A stretch of DNA of 64,000 nucleotides, taken from the NCBI RefSeq assembly GCF_016864575.1, contig NZ_CP044126.1:1-64000 (forward strand), given 5' to 3'. The position numbers and the translations under genes were made by a program. The notes beneath the pieces are model-generated. The model did no database searches and had not been told where the DNA came from. It was given only the letters and a program-made list of their open reading frames with translations. This DNA comes from Rhizobium sp. BG4 (GTDB taxonomy: Bacteria; Pseudomonadota; Alphaproteobacteria; Rhizobiales; Rhizobiaceae). Positions 46,001 through 54,098 of this stretch are shown here, piece by piece. Numbering within the stretch: the stretch's first letter is position 1; each line of letters begins with the position of its first letter.

Positions 46001-46991
46001 ACGGGTTCCTGCCTTTCGCGGGGAGCCGGCATTTCAGCTATACCACCAACTCTTCGAACCGATCGAAGCCAAGTGGTCCATGTCTCCGAGACACCTGATT
46101 TTGGTGCCGGACGGCTCTCTTGAGAGCATTCCTTTTGCGGTACTGCTGACTGAAGAGATGGCGCGGGATGATTTCGTTGGCGCGAAGTGGCTATCGGACA
46201 AGTACACCATGACGCGCGTGCCATCGGTCGCATCACTGATGACGTTGCGGGCCGGAGCTGCAGCGAAGCCAGGCGGGGAGCCGCTGCTTGGGATCGGTGA
46301 CCCTGTTCTGGATGGCAATCCTGACACCGAGCGCGGTGGTCTGGCCGCCTCGAAGCTGGTCGCTCTCCGGGGTGGCGCAAATGTGCAAGATATCCGGGCG
46401 CTTCCAAGGTTACCGGAAACGGCTGATGAGCTTAGGGCCTTACAAAAGAGCCTGAAGGCACCTGACGACTCGTTGTTGCTTGGACAGATGGCGACAGAGA
46501 CCTCCTTGAAGGGCGAGGACCTGACCAGGTTCCAGACACTCGCCTTCGCGACCCATGGCCTGCTTGCGGGAGAGATAACTGGGGTTCAGGAGCCCGGGCT
46601 GATCATGACGCCGCCGGCGGTGGCGACCCCGGCCGATGACGGATATCTTTCTGCGAGCGATATCGCTGCGTTGAACCTCAATGCTGAGGTCGTCCTCCTC
46701 TCGGCATGTAACACCGCCGCGCCTGAACAGGCCGGAGCGGAAGGGCTTTCGGGGCTCGCCAAAGCGTTCTTTTTCGCCGGTGCCCGAAACCTAGTGGTGT
46801 CACACTGGGCCGTGGACTCGGCGGCGACCGCGGCCTTGACGACGAGAATGTTTGAAAACCGGGCTAGCGGGAAGGATAAGACCTACTCGTCAGCACTAGG
46901 TGATGCTATGCGCGAATTGCGGTCGAGCAACGGAGGCAGGTATGCCCATCCGCTGTTCTGGGGACCATTTGAGGTGGTCGGTGCGGATTGA
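43092..46991 (+). CDS. secreted CHAT-domain caspase-like protease with long helical repeat region
   Basis: A 1299-residue protein. The N-terminus is a signal sequence (FFRLFVATTFSTLLYFVAAT). Residues about 30-900 are helical and contain TPR-like repeats (ASEVQFGKNSRQVGVLLCDI; RAYRFAGMAFLALGDKKSAE). The C-terminal 380 residues are a CHAT protease. The catalytic His is in LAFATHGLLAG and the Cys in EVVLLSACNTAAPEQ, with LILVPDGSLESIPFAVLL upstream. TPR-CHAT proteases are caspase/separase relatives that act in immunity and stress (for example Csx29). Export is unusual for them. Last gene of the operon, coupled to the CHASE2 sensor. Confidence 0.9.
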   Translation: MRFFRLFVATTFSTLLYFVAATATSAMEGMITGPEHSAIKQIIQTDYVTSDQLDNAVVVLRRLIEASEVQFGKNSRQVGVLLCDIGEVAYKQANFLQGKAKTDKFRRAAAALVSGADMLKPYQAEHDGYIIQRARAYRFAGMAFLALGDKKSAESNLRNGLAIHWKRYNDNAYQLQFFPTLFDAVDGSEAKRKVAEAEIKIARNVYNVPTGSGHASLEGPLKRLRIAETDGNPLIAKLEASRSKAADLAAAGNRDAAYEEIASLFSIATSASDRSLFIGRMKPRPFFIYDDPDAGQSVSWSDDKAAYGMGPYDYVATKFFVVHNLMPFVAEGRNNLFTLLSQWQEIYDSGDRENAAYFCRLIPGNYTGYSGFDLPGFDRSQPVIPPFCAASVQWAGWMRMQGIIGQGRQVVEMGIDLLPADVRETPIGKRFLADSLGLMSAFEAYYGSPDSFLSAYERLTDVDAPSSAEYAFYAAIIRDQPDAFMEALRRLGAAALLQGDEEEGPGPVSKLAIIGPKVAETICAQQPTELPAIVRASFCADEAAISPDQLRAELQSASKRLELGQVKPFFAIPNWRILKLLAAPEYAALRPLAKAAFSPGEVAQFQERKLSKREQAFLKKPKDHDAYIQQTPNDTRFADQVSEDFDAAFISTALFDAGKIDMAKSWALPAIERYQSASPPQTIFSLWLADTYEEQTYLDGWRWLLMDRPLLASAAFGKHIPEHLGYTRGGVGEGTQSSLDWERVIGSYHGRMIAGTQLHDDLSARADARALVSYVRFVLGLQSFSRNETREVIVRVARPALNEALSVLVDGRELSHDDMEAVFEIVQMMKPSGTGATIARLGARLSAVSPQLANLAKQREELRQRWLATPVDQTADRKALAVQVDDIDAELAKQFPKYIEISGTIAVSVEQAIAALSDDEALIAFLDTGDNFLVVAASKAKTTVIKTEMSSDDVNGLVRELRRGLELRGGRVPAFRGEPAFQLYHQLFEPIEAKWSMSPRHLILVPDGSLESIPFAVLLTEEMARDDFVGAKWLSDKYTMTRVPSVASLMTLRAGAAAKPGGEPLLGIGDPVLDGNPDTERGGLAASKLVALRGGANVQDIRALPRLPETADELRALQKSLKAPDDSLLLGQMATETSLKGEDLTRFQTLAFATHGLLAGEITGVQEPGLIMTPPAVATPADDGYLSASDIAALNLNAEVVLLSACNTAAPEQAGAEGLSGLAKAFFFAGARNLVVSHWAVDSAATAALTTRMFENRASGKDKTYSSALGDAMRELRSSNGGRYAHPLFWGPFEVVGAD

Positions 46992-47198
46992 GCCGACGTT
47001 GAGTTTGTCCCCTCACGCCAAACAAGGAGCCTTGCACAGCAATGCACCAGTCCGTCCGTACAACAGGGAAGCCTTCGTCTCGCTAAGGGAGCGGGGGACT
47101 GTTGAAAAAGAAAGGCCCTGACATGTAGGGCCCCGTGACCTGGTGAATCTGCCCAATGGCCAACGGCCGCTGCCGGCAAATGGGCTGCCCACAAAAAG

Positions 47199-47226
47199 AA
47201 GCCCTCTCACGGGGTGAAGAGGGCTT
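47199..47226. terminator. hairpin in the gap after the CHAT gene
   Basis: AAGCCCTCT and AGAGGGCTT pair over nine bases with a ten-base loop. The rest of the gap 46992-47339 shows no convincing gene. It probably ends the CHAT operon. Confidence 0.45.
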
Positions 47227-47339
47227 GGCGCACTCACTAGGAGATCGACCGTTGGAGGTCGTCAGCGGCTGAAGACAGAGGACCCTGTCGAGGACCAAGG
47301 TAGCGAGAACCTCAAGCGGCGGTATCACTAGAGTTCGCG

Positions 47340-47636
47340 ATGCCCCGGCAGCGCTTGCAGGAATCGATAGCATTCGCCATCCTCATGGGCTCGCGTGGAT
47401 CGAGCGGGATCGCCAATGATGCGTTGCATGCGGCGATAGCGAATGACCCTGTCACAGCAGAACTCGATGAGGGCAGCGCGATGGCAGCAGCCGAGAAACT
47501 CCAAGAAAGCATTACGAATCAGGTAGATCAGGCGATCGCTTGGCACGACGGCGATATGCGCGAAGCGATCGCCACGCTCATCGATGACGTGGCCTATCTC
47601 CGTGATCAGCTCGAGACGGCACGGAACTGCATGTAA
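47340..47636 (+). CDS. small hypothetical helical protein
   Basis: A 98-residue protein, mostly helix, with Ala and Asp rich stretches (AAAEKLQESITNQVDQAIAW; REAIATLIDDVAYLRDQLET). No recognised domain and no membrane helix. Codon use is ordinary for the region, and a start at the Met of MGSRGSSG (about 47385) is also possible. Low certainty that it is expressed. Confidence 0.4.
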   Translation: MPRQRLQESIAFAILMGSRGSSGIANDALHAAIANDPVTAELDEGSAMAAAEKLQESITNQVDQAIAWHDGDMREAIATLIDDVAYLRDQLETARNCM

Positions 47637-47717
47637 AGGGTAGACTCGCGGTTGGCGGCCCAATCTCGATCGGTAGGGCGTCGATCAATAGCCCGCTGGA
47701 CAAAACTTGCTTCGCAG

Positions 47718-47954
47718 CTAGCGTTTTGCCCTGTGATCGCCAGTGTTGGTTTTCTGTTTGTCCGCCAGTTTTTTGATTTTCTTCGTCAGGGCAGGTCTCG
47801 CCTTGACCGTGCCGTCGGCGACCGGCTTGTGCACTCTTACCCGGAAATGCTGGATTTCGAGGTCGGGCATAAACGGCCGCGCATTTATCGCGGCGATTTC
47901 GGCCTCAAGGGCTGCAAGTTTGGAAATGAGGTCATCAAAGATTTGCGCTGACAT
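47718..47954 (-). CDS. small hypothetical protein
   Basis: A 78-residue protein with an N-terminal coiled-coil-like helix (IFDDLISKLAALEAEIAAIN) and a very basic C-terminus (KKIKKLADKQKTNTGDHRAK). I do not recognise it. The acidic-helix/basic-tail layout could suit a nucleic-acid or membrane binder, but this is only a guess. Confidence 0.4.
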   Translation of the reverse strand: MSAQIFDDLISKLAALEAEIAAINARPFMPDLEIQHFRVRVHKPVADGTVKARPALTKKIKKLADKQKTNTGDHRAKR

Positions 47955-48017
47955 CCATGCACCGTCGTTTTGACGAATACGTAACGCATGCGAGCTCGGC
48001 CGACCACTAATCCATTC

Positions 48018-48330
48018 GAGCTACATGCTCTGATCACCGAAACCGGGCCTGCAAACGTTCTGGTCTGGCCGATGTTATTCGGGAAGCGGCGACAGGTTGT
48101 CCTCGGCTCCTCAATGATGGCAATCGACGGCGGAATTGAGCGGGAGGGCGACGTCGTTCATTTCGTCGCCCAGCTGCAGTTCGATCTCTCTTGTGATCTA
48201 ACAGCTCTCGCGGATCGCGATATCCATGTCAGACTGCCGATCGTCAGGTGCGACGAGTTCGCGCATGGCTCGCCTGTAAGTCCGGATTCGCGGGATCGGG
48301 CAGCTCCAGTGAAGCCTCGGTCAGCGGGCG
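48018..48330 (+). pseudogene. remnant of the 3' end of dnaE2 (error-prone DNA polymerase III alpha, ImuC)
   Basis: The translated stretch (ITETGPANVLVWPMLFGKRR then QVVLGSSMMAIDGGIEREGD, VVHFVAQ, and CDEFAHGSPVSPDSRDRAAP) matches the C-terminal end of DnaE2, the polymerase of the ImuABC mutasome. The typical ending PDLHIDTLKVKSRNF is missing. The body of the gene, about 1,000 residues, is not present, so only the last tenth survives. The fragment ends where the opposite-strand gene at 48321 ends, which marks a recombination junction. Confidence 0.75.
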
Positions 48331-48740
48331 ATAATCACCATGCTCGAGTTCGACTGCTCGCATAGCTTTGGCAGATAAGCCTGCGGTTCGTTGATTGGCA
48401 CAATCGTGCCATTTATATTCAGCGCGACCGGAACACGATGAGCCAACATATTGACAGCCAGGTCGTTGCATTGCTCTTCGCTCAACTTTTCCAGTGAGAT
48501 AGTGAACGAAGGAATGTCTTCAAACATCAAGAAGCCGACTTTCGCATTGTATTCATCGAGTTTACCGTCGTTGATAACTGGAATTGAATTTCGGGCAATC
48601 TTCTCCCATTGAGGGCCGACCCCGGAACTAATGCCTTGAGTGACAGCGAATTCGACGAGGTTTGTAAACGCGCCGGCATGGGCGGCGGCCGGTATCGTCA
48701 GTGCGGTGAGAAACGAGATCAAGGCGGTCTGATGGTTCAA
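48321..48740 (-). CDS. exported hypothetical protein
   Basis: A 139-residue protein with a clear signal peptide (LISFLTALTIPAAAHAGAFT, cleavage after AHA). The mature part has two cysteines (EEQCNDLAVN and LPKLCEQS), which may form a disulfide. No family recognised. It should be periplasmic or secreted. It overlaps the dnaE2 remnant by about ten bases at its 3' end. Confidence 0.6.
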   Translation of the reverse strand: MNHQTALISFLTALTIPAAAHAGAFTNLVEFAVTQGISSGVGPQWEKIARNSIPVINDGKLDEYNAKVGFLMFEDIPSFTISLEKLSEEQCNDLAVNMLAHRVPVALNINGTIVPINEPQAYLPKLCEQSNSSMVIIAR

Positions 48741-49145
48741 CTGTGGTCTCCCTTTGGATTTCTCACTCGCATAGGATTAGTTCCAGTAAATCGCAACAAT
48801 CGAGGTGGCGCAGTTGCATTCGTGGTGTCTGAAAAATGAATGTCCAACGGGAAAGTAATTGTTTTTCCATGCCGTTTTCAGGTGAGCGGAGCCAATATCC
48901 CGTTTTCCGGCTAATTTCTGCAGTCGTCTTCGAACGAATGGGTCGGTGAGAACAGCTTGGTAAGCTTACTTGAATAGGTGTCTCCGACAACTCAGAGGAG
49001 CGCTGCCATTGCCCATCCAAATCGCCTTCACCAAGCCTGACGATACTGTTGCCGACTACCTTTTAAGAGTGGAGGGCGGGCCCGCAAGTTCAGTCGGACG
49101 GGGAGCTATAGGCCGTAGTCGCAGACCCTAGAACACTTTCGACAA
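48741..49145. other. intergenic region with no supported gene
   Basis: About 400 bases. Several short frames are open on both strands but none has a family signal, a good ribosome site or normal codon use. The region is lower in GC than the left part of the window. I see no repeat or attachment site. Confidence 0.4.
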
Positions 49146-49370
49146 GTGAAATTTTCAAAGGAAAAATACTTAAAGGCAATCGAGCAAATGTCGAAACTGG
49201 CCAGAGAAAGCGGTTCGATAATCTTCGAAAACGATCCTATAGACGGCATCCACCACGAAGTGGTGATCGATGGCAACCTGGTATATGAAGGTTATGACAT
49301 CGACGAATTGATCGTCAGGCTGTTCCGTGTTCCAGAGCCCAACGGGGATCGCCAGGGACCCGGCTTCTAG
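49146..49370 (+). CDS. small hypothetical protein
   Basis: A 74-residue protein with an N-terminal basic/amphipathic helix (SKEKYLKAIEQMSKLARESG) and a beta part (IDGIHHEVVIDGNLVYEGYD). I do not recognise it. It may start as TGAAATTTTC ATG-like reading just after a weak purine stretch. Its 3' end overlaps the opposite gene by 56 bases. Confidence 0.5.
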   Translation: MKFSKEKYLKAIEQMSKLARESGSIIFENDPIDGIHHEVVIDGNLVYEGYDIDELIVRLFRVPEPNGDRQGPGF

Positions 49371-49740
49371 TACGTTGAAAAGATTTGGCGGCCTCGATCC
49401 TGCCCAAACCCACGACTCCTGCAGGAGAACTCTTCAGGCAATGAACGTGATCCAAAAGAGCGCCGTGTCCCGCCATTGATTCCAGGGCGCTCCAAGCGAG
49501 ATGTAACTGTCGCAAGGCGACAAATAGTTGATGCTCGGTCTTGGGATCACCGTTGCTGTCGGCTTCGGCGAGAATTTCCACCCAGACGCCGAGAGCGGAA
49601 ACATCCCCGAGAGCTACGCAGCATAGAGCGATATCAATCTCCCAGGGTGTGGCTGAAGGGCAATTGTCAAACGGCGCGCTCTTTCGCGCAACGTAGTCGT
49701 CTAGGGCCTTACCGACCGTTTCGATACATGTGATCGGCAT
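49315..49740 (-). CDS. hypothetical protein
   Basis: A 141-residue soluble protein with many small residues and several cysteines and histidines (EIDIALCCVALGDVSALGVW; SMAGHGALLDHVHCLKSSP). The C-terminal tail is basic and low in structure. No known domain. It overlaps the 3' end of the opposing small gene. Confidence 0.45.
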   Translation of the reverse strand: MPITCIETVGKALDDYVARKSAPFDNCPSATPWEIDIALCCVALGDVSALGVWVEILAEADSNGDPKTEHQLFVALRQLHLAWSALESMAGHGALLDHVHCLKSSPAGVVGLGRIEAAKSFQRTRSRVPGDPRWALEHGTA

Positions 49741-49931
49741 TTGGCATCCTTTGCATGACCTGATGCAGTGGTGTTGGTGCGAATCGGCCGGCGCAAGATA
49801 TTTCTCTCGGTGGTGACCTGCAGAGAGGCTGGCAAACTAAGGCTTTTGCCAGGCCTCTGGACGTCGATAACCCCGACTGTAAGCCGTCGTCGTGTGGTTA
49901 CACATAGATGAGAGAGGCCGTAGCCCGCGTG

Positions 49932-51722
49932 TCACGGCGCAGGCCAGCGCTTTACCGCGAGGTCGGCCAGCGCCTTCGACCTTGCCTCGACATGGTTGAA
50001 CTTGAAGTTAGGCATCTGTGCCAATTCTTTGGTCATAAGGATTGACGAGACCTTGTAGCCGTTCCTCTTCGCCGCGAAGGGGTTGTTCGAAGCTATGATG
50101 TTCAAGGTGCCCGCGAACAATGTCAGATTACCGATGCGATGCACAAGCTTGGGATGGAGGCGGCCCGTACGTTCCCCGAGGTATTCCGGCCAGTTTCCAA
50201 ACTCTTCCTTCGATCTCTTCGTATGGATACGCTTGGGGATGATGTGTTCTACGTGGACAGAATCCGATCCCAAAACACCAAGTTCGGCATGGTCGCCGTG
50301 TCGGGCGAGTTCCAGCTGTTCCAGGCAGTAGCGCGCGCGTTCGATAATGTTTGAAGTGAATTCCGCCGTGGCGAACTCATGTTGAAACTTTTCATCGGAG
50401 GGGCATTCCTCTCGGTAGGCGGCGAGGACTTCGGGAACGGGGTTCTCGACGTCGGCCTCGCACAGCTTTGCGAAAAGACGTTCCGTATCGTTCGAACGCT
50501 CGCGACAGACGTGCCGGCGCAGGATGAAGCTCTCGGTCAATTTCAAGACCTCGATGAATTTTTTCGTGCTCGTGCCGTTCGCCCGAAGATACATCAAGAA
50601 GCCGTAAGATTGCGTAGCCTTGATCATACGGAGGTTCCGCAAGTGCCTGTCGATCGTCGCGTTGCCGGTATTCTGATTGATCAGGTCGCCATAAACCTTA
50701 GCGCTGTTGACGAGGTCCTCGAGGAATTTTTGGAACGTCACCTTGGGTACGGTGTCGTCCTTCTTGGCGCTCGGTTCATCGGATGGATCAATCTCCGTGC
50801 CCTCCTCATCCTCGATGTCCTCCTCATCGGCATACCAATGTCTGTCCGGCAGCTTCTCTGCTTCCGAGACCTCCCGCATAAAGTAGGCTTGAAACTCAAC
50901 GACGACATCGCTCTTTGTCAGCCTCGTCGCCAGCTTGGAAATCAGGAAATACCGAAAGAATGCATCGGTGTCCGTTCCGTCGAGGAACTTCATTATTTTT
51001 GACCAGCTGCTCTTCGCCCATTCCAGCTGGCTTTCCCCGAAGCGGGCCGCGTTACCCAAGACGAAATTCTTGATAATGTCGGTCGGGCTCAGCCTAAGGC
51101 CTCGGTTGTTGATGGTCTCAAAGAGCTTGAAAGCGTCCTTGGCGCTGCTGACGTCGAGACGCACAACGAGCGCTTGGTTGAGCAGTTTGTAGGCAAAAGC
51201 TGCGATACGCTCGGGTTCTTGCTCCGCGATCCACTGGCGCGCATACCAGAACGCGTCGTAGAGGCGCTCGTTCAGAAAGTTGGCATCGTCGCCCGGCTCC
51301 GGCGTCTTCACGTGTTCCTTGAACTCCTCCGAATCCATGGTGTCGAGAAGGATTTTGGAGACAGAAGGGCCATCATATGGGGCCGCAGAAAGGAGACGAT
51401 CGAGTTCTTTGACGCGGTCTTCTTTTCCAGCCTCGGCAAACGCCTGCTTCAGGCACTCGAGCAGGATGCTGACTGTGGTGAGCCGCTGCTGGCCATCTAC
51501 TAACTCCAACAGGTTCAGGCCGGCTGTGTGCGCACCCGTCAGGCATACTATGCTGCCAAGCAAGTGGCTGTCGTTTCCTTCGAGAAGGTTGATGTCGTCA
51601 ATCAGGTCATAGAGTTGCTGGGTTCGCCAAGAGTATCGACGCTGATACGACGGGATGACGAAGCGCTCGTTCGCCGAACCGAGAAGCTGGTTGAGAGTAA
51701 GCGCGGTAGGGGTGATTTTCAT
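49932..51722 (-). CDS. GmrSD-like DUF262/DUF1524 protein (type IV restriction / defence)
   Basis: A 596-residue protein with the GmrS part at the N-terminus (DUF262: FVIPSYQRRYSWRTQQLYDL then LLELVDGQQRLTTVSILLEC, the DGQQR motif that binds NTP) and the GmrD part at the C-terminus (DUF1524 HNH nuclease: DSVHVEHIIPKRIH, LVHRIGNLTLFAGTLN). In coliphage defence, GmrSD cuts glucosyl-hydroxymethylcytosine DNA. Fused forms are widespread in defence islands. The start at 51722 is divergent from the Beta-family gene. The modification that it recognises cannot be told. Confidence 0.9.
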   Translation of the reverse strand: MKITPTALTLNQLLGSANERFVIPSYQRRYSWRTQQLYDLIDDINLLEGNDSHLLGSIVCLTGAHTAGLNLLELVDGQQRLTTVSILLECLKQAFAEAGKEDRVKELDRLLSAAPYDGPSVSKILLDTMDSEEFKEHVKTPEPGDDANFLNERLYDAFWYARQWIAEQEPERIAAFAYKLLNQALVVRLDVSSAKDAFKLFETINNRGLRLSPTDIIKNFVLGNAARFGESQLEWAKSSWSKIMKFLDGTDTDAFFRYFLISKLATRLTKSDVVVEFQAYFMREVSEAEKLPDRHWYADEEDIEDEEGTEIDPSDEPSAKKDDTVPKVTFQKFLEDLVNSAKVYGDLINQNTGNATIDRHLRNLRMIKATQSYGFLMYLRANGTSTKKFIEVLKLTESFILRRHVCRERSNDTERLFAKLCEADVENPVPEVLAAYREECPSDEKFQHEFATAEFTSNIIERARYCLEQLELARHGDHAELGVLGSDSVHVEHIIPKRIHTKRSKEEFGNWPEYLGERTGRLHPKLVHRIGNLTLFAGTLNIIASNNPFAAKRNGYKVSSILMTKELAQMPNFKFNHVEARSKALADLAVKRWPAP

Positions 51723-51853
51723 TTTTTCTGCCGAGGTTCAGAGAATCTTTTCTCAACGATGACGTTAGCTTTTTATCCCGAATTGACAACTTTATCTTGC
51801 ATGGCGACTGTCATGTTTGACGGGTGATTCACAGCTTTTGGAGACAGCGCAAG

Positions 51854-53016
51854 ATGGCCGTTAAGAAGGGATATTTTCCGAGCATTTCGACGAGGGTAGG
51901 AGAGTTCCTGGCGTATGACCTTTGTGATGCCGCAATCAAAGACGCGATGATGCCGATCGTGACGTTGACCCGCTACGAGGAGACCGAGAGCTTCGCGGAC
52001 GCAGCCCACGCCCTCGTTGGTGGCCTAGATGGCAGGCCGGCAATCGTAGACTTCGATGCCAAGCCCCGCATTGTGACCTCCGCTGCCGAAGCGGTTGAGC
52101 GACGTAGGCGCGCAGCGATCCGGAGAGCGGCAGCTGGGCAGAATCCGGCTAGGCCTCGCTCCGAGCGCGAGCTCGCCAATGACGCTGAACGAACGAGGAA
52201 GACTGTTGCATTCAATGACAACCTTCAGCGGCTTCTCGACCCGAAGACTGGGCCGACCGCTTGGCTGGAGATGACTCGAGCGCTTCCCGAGCTCACCCCG
52301 GTGGTGAGGCTGCTGGATCGCGAAAGCCTGTGGGGTCAACTGGATTTTATGAGCGATGCCGGCCGCCGTTCGGCTATCAGAGTGCGGGTCGACGAGCGCT
52401 TGGAAGTCGATTTGGTAGTCTCGGTCGCTGAGATCATACGATCGAACGTCGGCTCCATCGATCTGATCGTCGACGCCGACAACATCTGGGGCAGGTCCGA
52501 TCTCGCCCTCGCGAAAGCGAGCTCCCTTTTGGAGCGACTGGAGACGGAGATCGGTGATCGTTTCGCCGAACTCAGAATCATCCTTCTGTCGACAAGCTTC
52601 CCGAAGGTAGCCCTCAAGACGGTTCCAAACGTTCTGCGGATCGAGGAACTGATCTTGCTCGAAAACCTTGGGCGACGCTTCGACGTCCATTTCGGTGACT
52701 ACGGATCGCTTCCGAACCGCACGGAAGACGTTATTGCCCGCGGGTGGTTCCCGCATGTCGATCTCGTAACCCGAGATCGTTGGCACATCGAGCTGATTGA
52801 GGTGAACCGAAGTGCTGCCGGCTACATCGCTGCCGCAGGAGCGATCAGGGCGAAACCTGAGTGGCGGGAGAGGGCGGATTGTTGGGGAGCCGGATCATCG
52901 ATCAGGTCGCGTCGGGGCAGCAGGTTATCGAAGGCAAGAAGTTCACCCATCCATCACCATGGTTGACGGTCAGGATCAACCAACATCTTTCCCAAATGGC
53001 TGTGCGCAGTCGATGA
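51854..53016 (+). CDS. Beta-family protein (PF14350 type), frameshifted
   Basis: About 387 residues. The start MAVKKGYFPSISTRVGEFLA at 51854 has GGAG upstream; earlier starts lack this. The protein has YFPSISTRVGEFLAYDL at the N-terminus and SAAGYIAAAGAIRAKPEW near the C-terminus, as in the phage Beta-protein family. The frame breaks in GGGG at 52884-52887. One extra G gives CWGSRIIDQVASGQQVIEGK and an ending in LTVRINQHLSQM, which is the usual tail of the family. The stop is then at 53016, overlapping the opposite gene by 41 bases. Function unknown; often next to sce7726 genes. Confidence 0.78.
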
Positions 53017-53626
53017 CTGCTCGGCCGAAGGCAAGGTCGCCGAATTCAAAGGCAAGCCGAGACCGAACCTTGAGAATTTTCTTCACGAAGGCGGAGATAT
53101 CGTCGCGCGACATTGACGATGCTGCGCGGTCAGCCAAAGTCCTATAGTTGGCAGTCCGGAAGCCCCGATCGAGGTCTGCCGTGGAAAGAAGCGCGATGAC
53201 CTCGTCTCGCTCCAACGTCTCCACCAAGGCCAGCTTGTGTTGGTCCCTGTTCAGTCGACCCCGTCGAACGGTCTTGAATTGGACTTTGCCGTCTGACTTC
53301 GCTGTCGAATGTAGAACAGACCACCAGTCGGGAACGATTTCGAGGGCCTTGTTCAAATGACGGCTCCCCACGACAAGCGTCATCCTGTCGGCGACCGCGC
53401 CGAACATCATGGATTGCTTCTCCAAACGGTCTAGGCTGTCTCGATCGCTTTTGATCTCGTAGCCTTCGATCCGACCGTTGATGACAGCGACGTCGAGCCT
53501 GCCGCTTCCCAGGGAAACTTTGAGTTCGTCGACTATGACGGCGTCCTGCCCCGCGTGGGCTCGCGAAAGCCTTAGCCGAATGGCCTGGCGAATGGTCGCG
53601 TCGGTCGTCTGGAAGAACTCTGTCAT
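52976..53626 (-). CDS. sce7726-family protein, possible PD-(D/E)XK nuclease-like
   Basis: A 216-residue protein. The middle part reads VIVDELKVSLGSGRLDVAVI NGRIEGYEIKSDRDSLDRLE, with Asp in RLDVAV and Glu-x-Lys in YEIKSD, the acidic/lysine pattern of the PD-(D/E)XK fold. It matches the family annotated sce7726, found with the Beta family in defence islands. It converges with the Beta gene and the two ends overlap, so the pair is probably one functional unit. Cleavage activity is not established. Confidence 0.8.
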   Translation of the reverse strand: MTEFFQTTDATIRQAIRLRLSRAHAGQDAVIVDELKVSLGSGRLDVAVINGRIEGYEIKSDRDSLDRLEKQSMMFGAVADRMTLVVGSRHLNKALEIVPDWWSVLHSTAKSDGKVQFKTVRRGRLNRDQHKLALVETLERDEVIALLSTADLDRGFRTANYRTLADRAASSMSRDDISAFVKKILKVRSRLAFEFGDLAFGRAVIDCAQPFGKDVG

Positions 53627-54098
53627 TGCTCGCCGCGGAGGTTAATGGTTTCAGTGTTGTATCGACGCGGGCTTACCGCAAGCTTAAAACGCTTACCGCA
53701 ACTACAATTCAGGGGATGGCGGAAGCCCGACCTAGAGGGGTGATGCCAGGCTCCCGCGCTCAATCGAGCGGGAACGATCTAACACACCGGGCAAGGACGT
53801 TCGCCCCCGTGTTCTTGGGGCGTATCCAAATAGCTTTTTCCTAGATTCCCGGAAATCGAACCAATCGTAAGTCCCGGATTCCTCGATCGAATCCGGTTTG
53901 CAGAGCGGCTAACTTTACTAAGAATCCGACGATACTTCCTAAAATTCAGACGCTGGATAGTTCGAAATTCGAATTAATTTCGGGGTCTGCGTTACGGCTT
54001 TGATAGCCGGCATCTGTGGTTGCGCCTGTTGATGTTTACCATTTCTTAATTTTTCGCGCACTTCCGGTTGCGGAATCTCAACTGCTAAAATAAACGTA
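53627..54098. other. 472-base AT-richer intergenic region
   Basis: No gene is supported. The right half is clearly AT-richer (for example TTCGAAATTCGAATTAATTTC), which may hold the promoter of the nuclease operon. I cannot see a clean inverted repeat, attachment site or tRNA. An open frame at 53626-53844 has no family signal. Confidence 0.4.

Noticed and set aside
53626..53844. Short plus-strand open frame
   Set aside because: No family signal, unusual composition for a protein, and no ribosome site.
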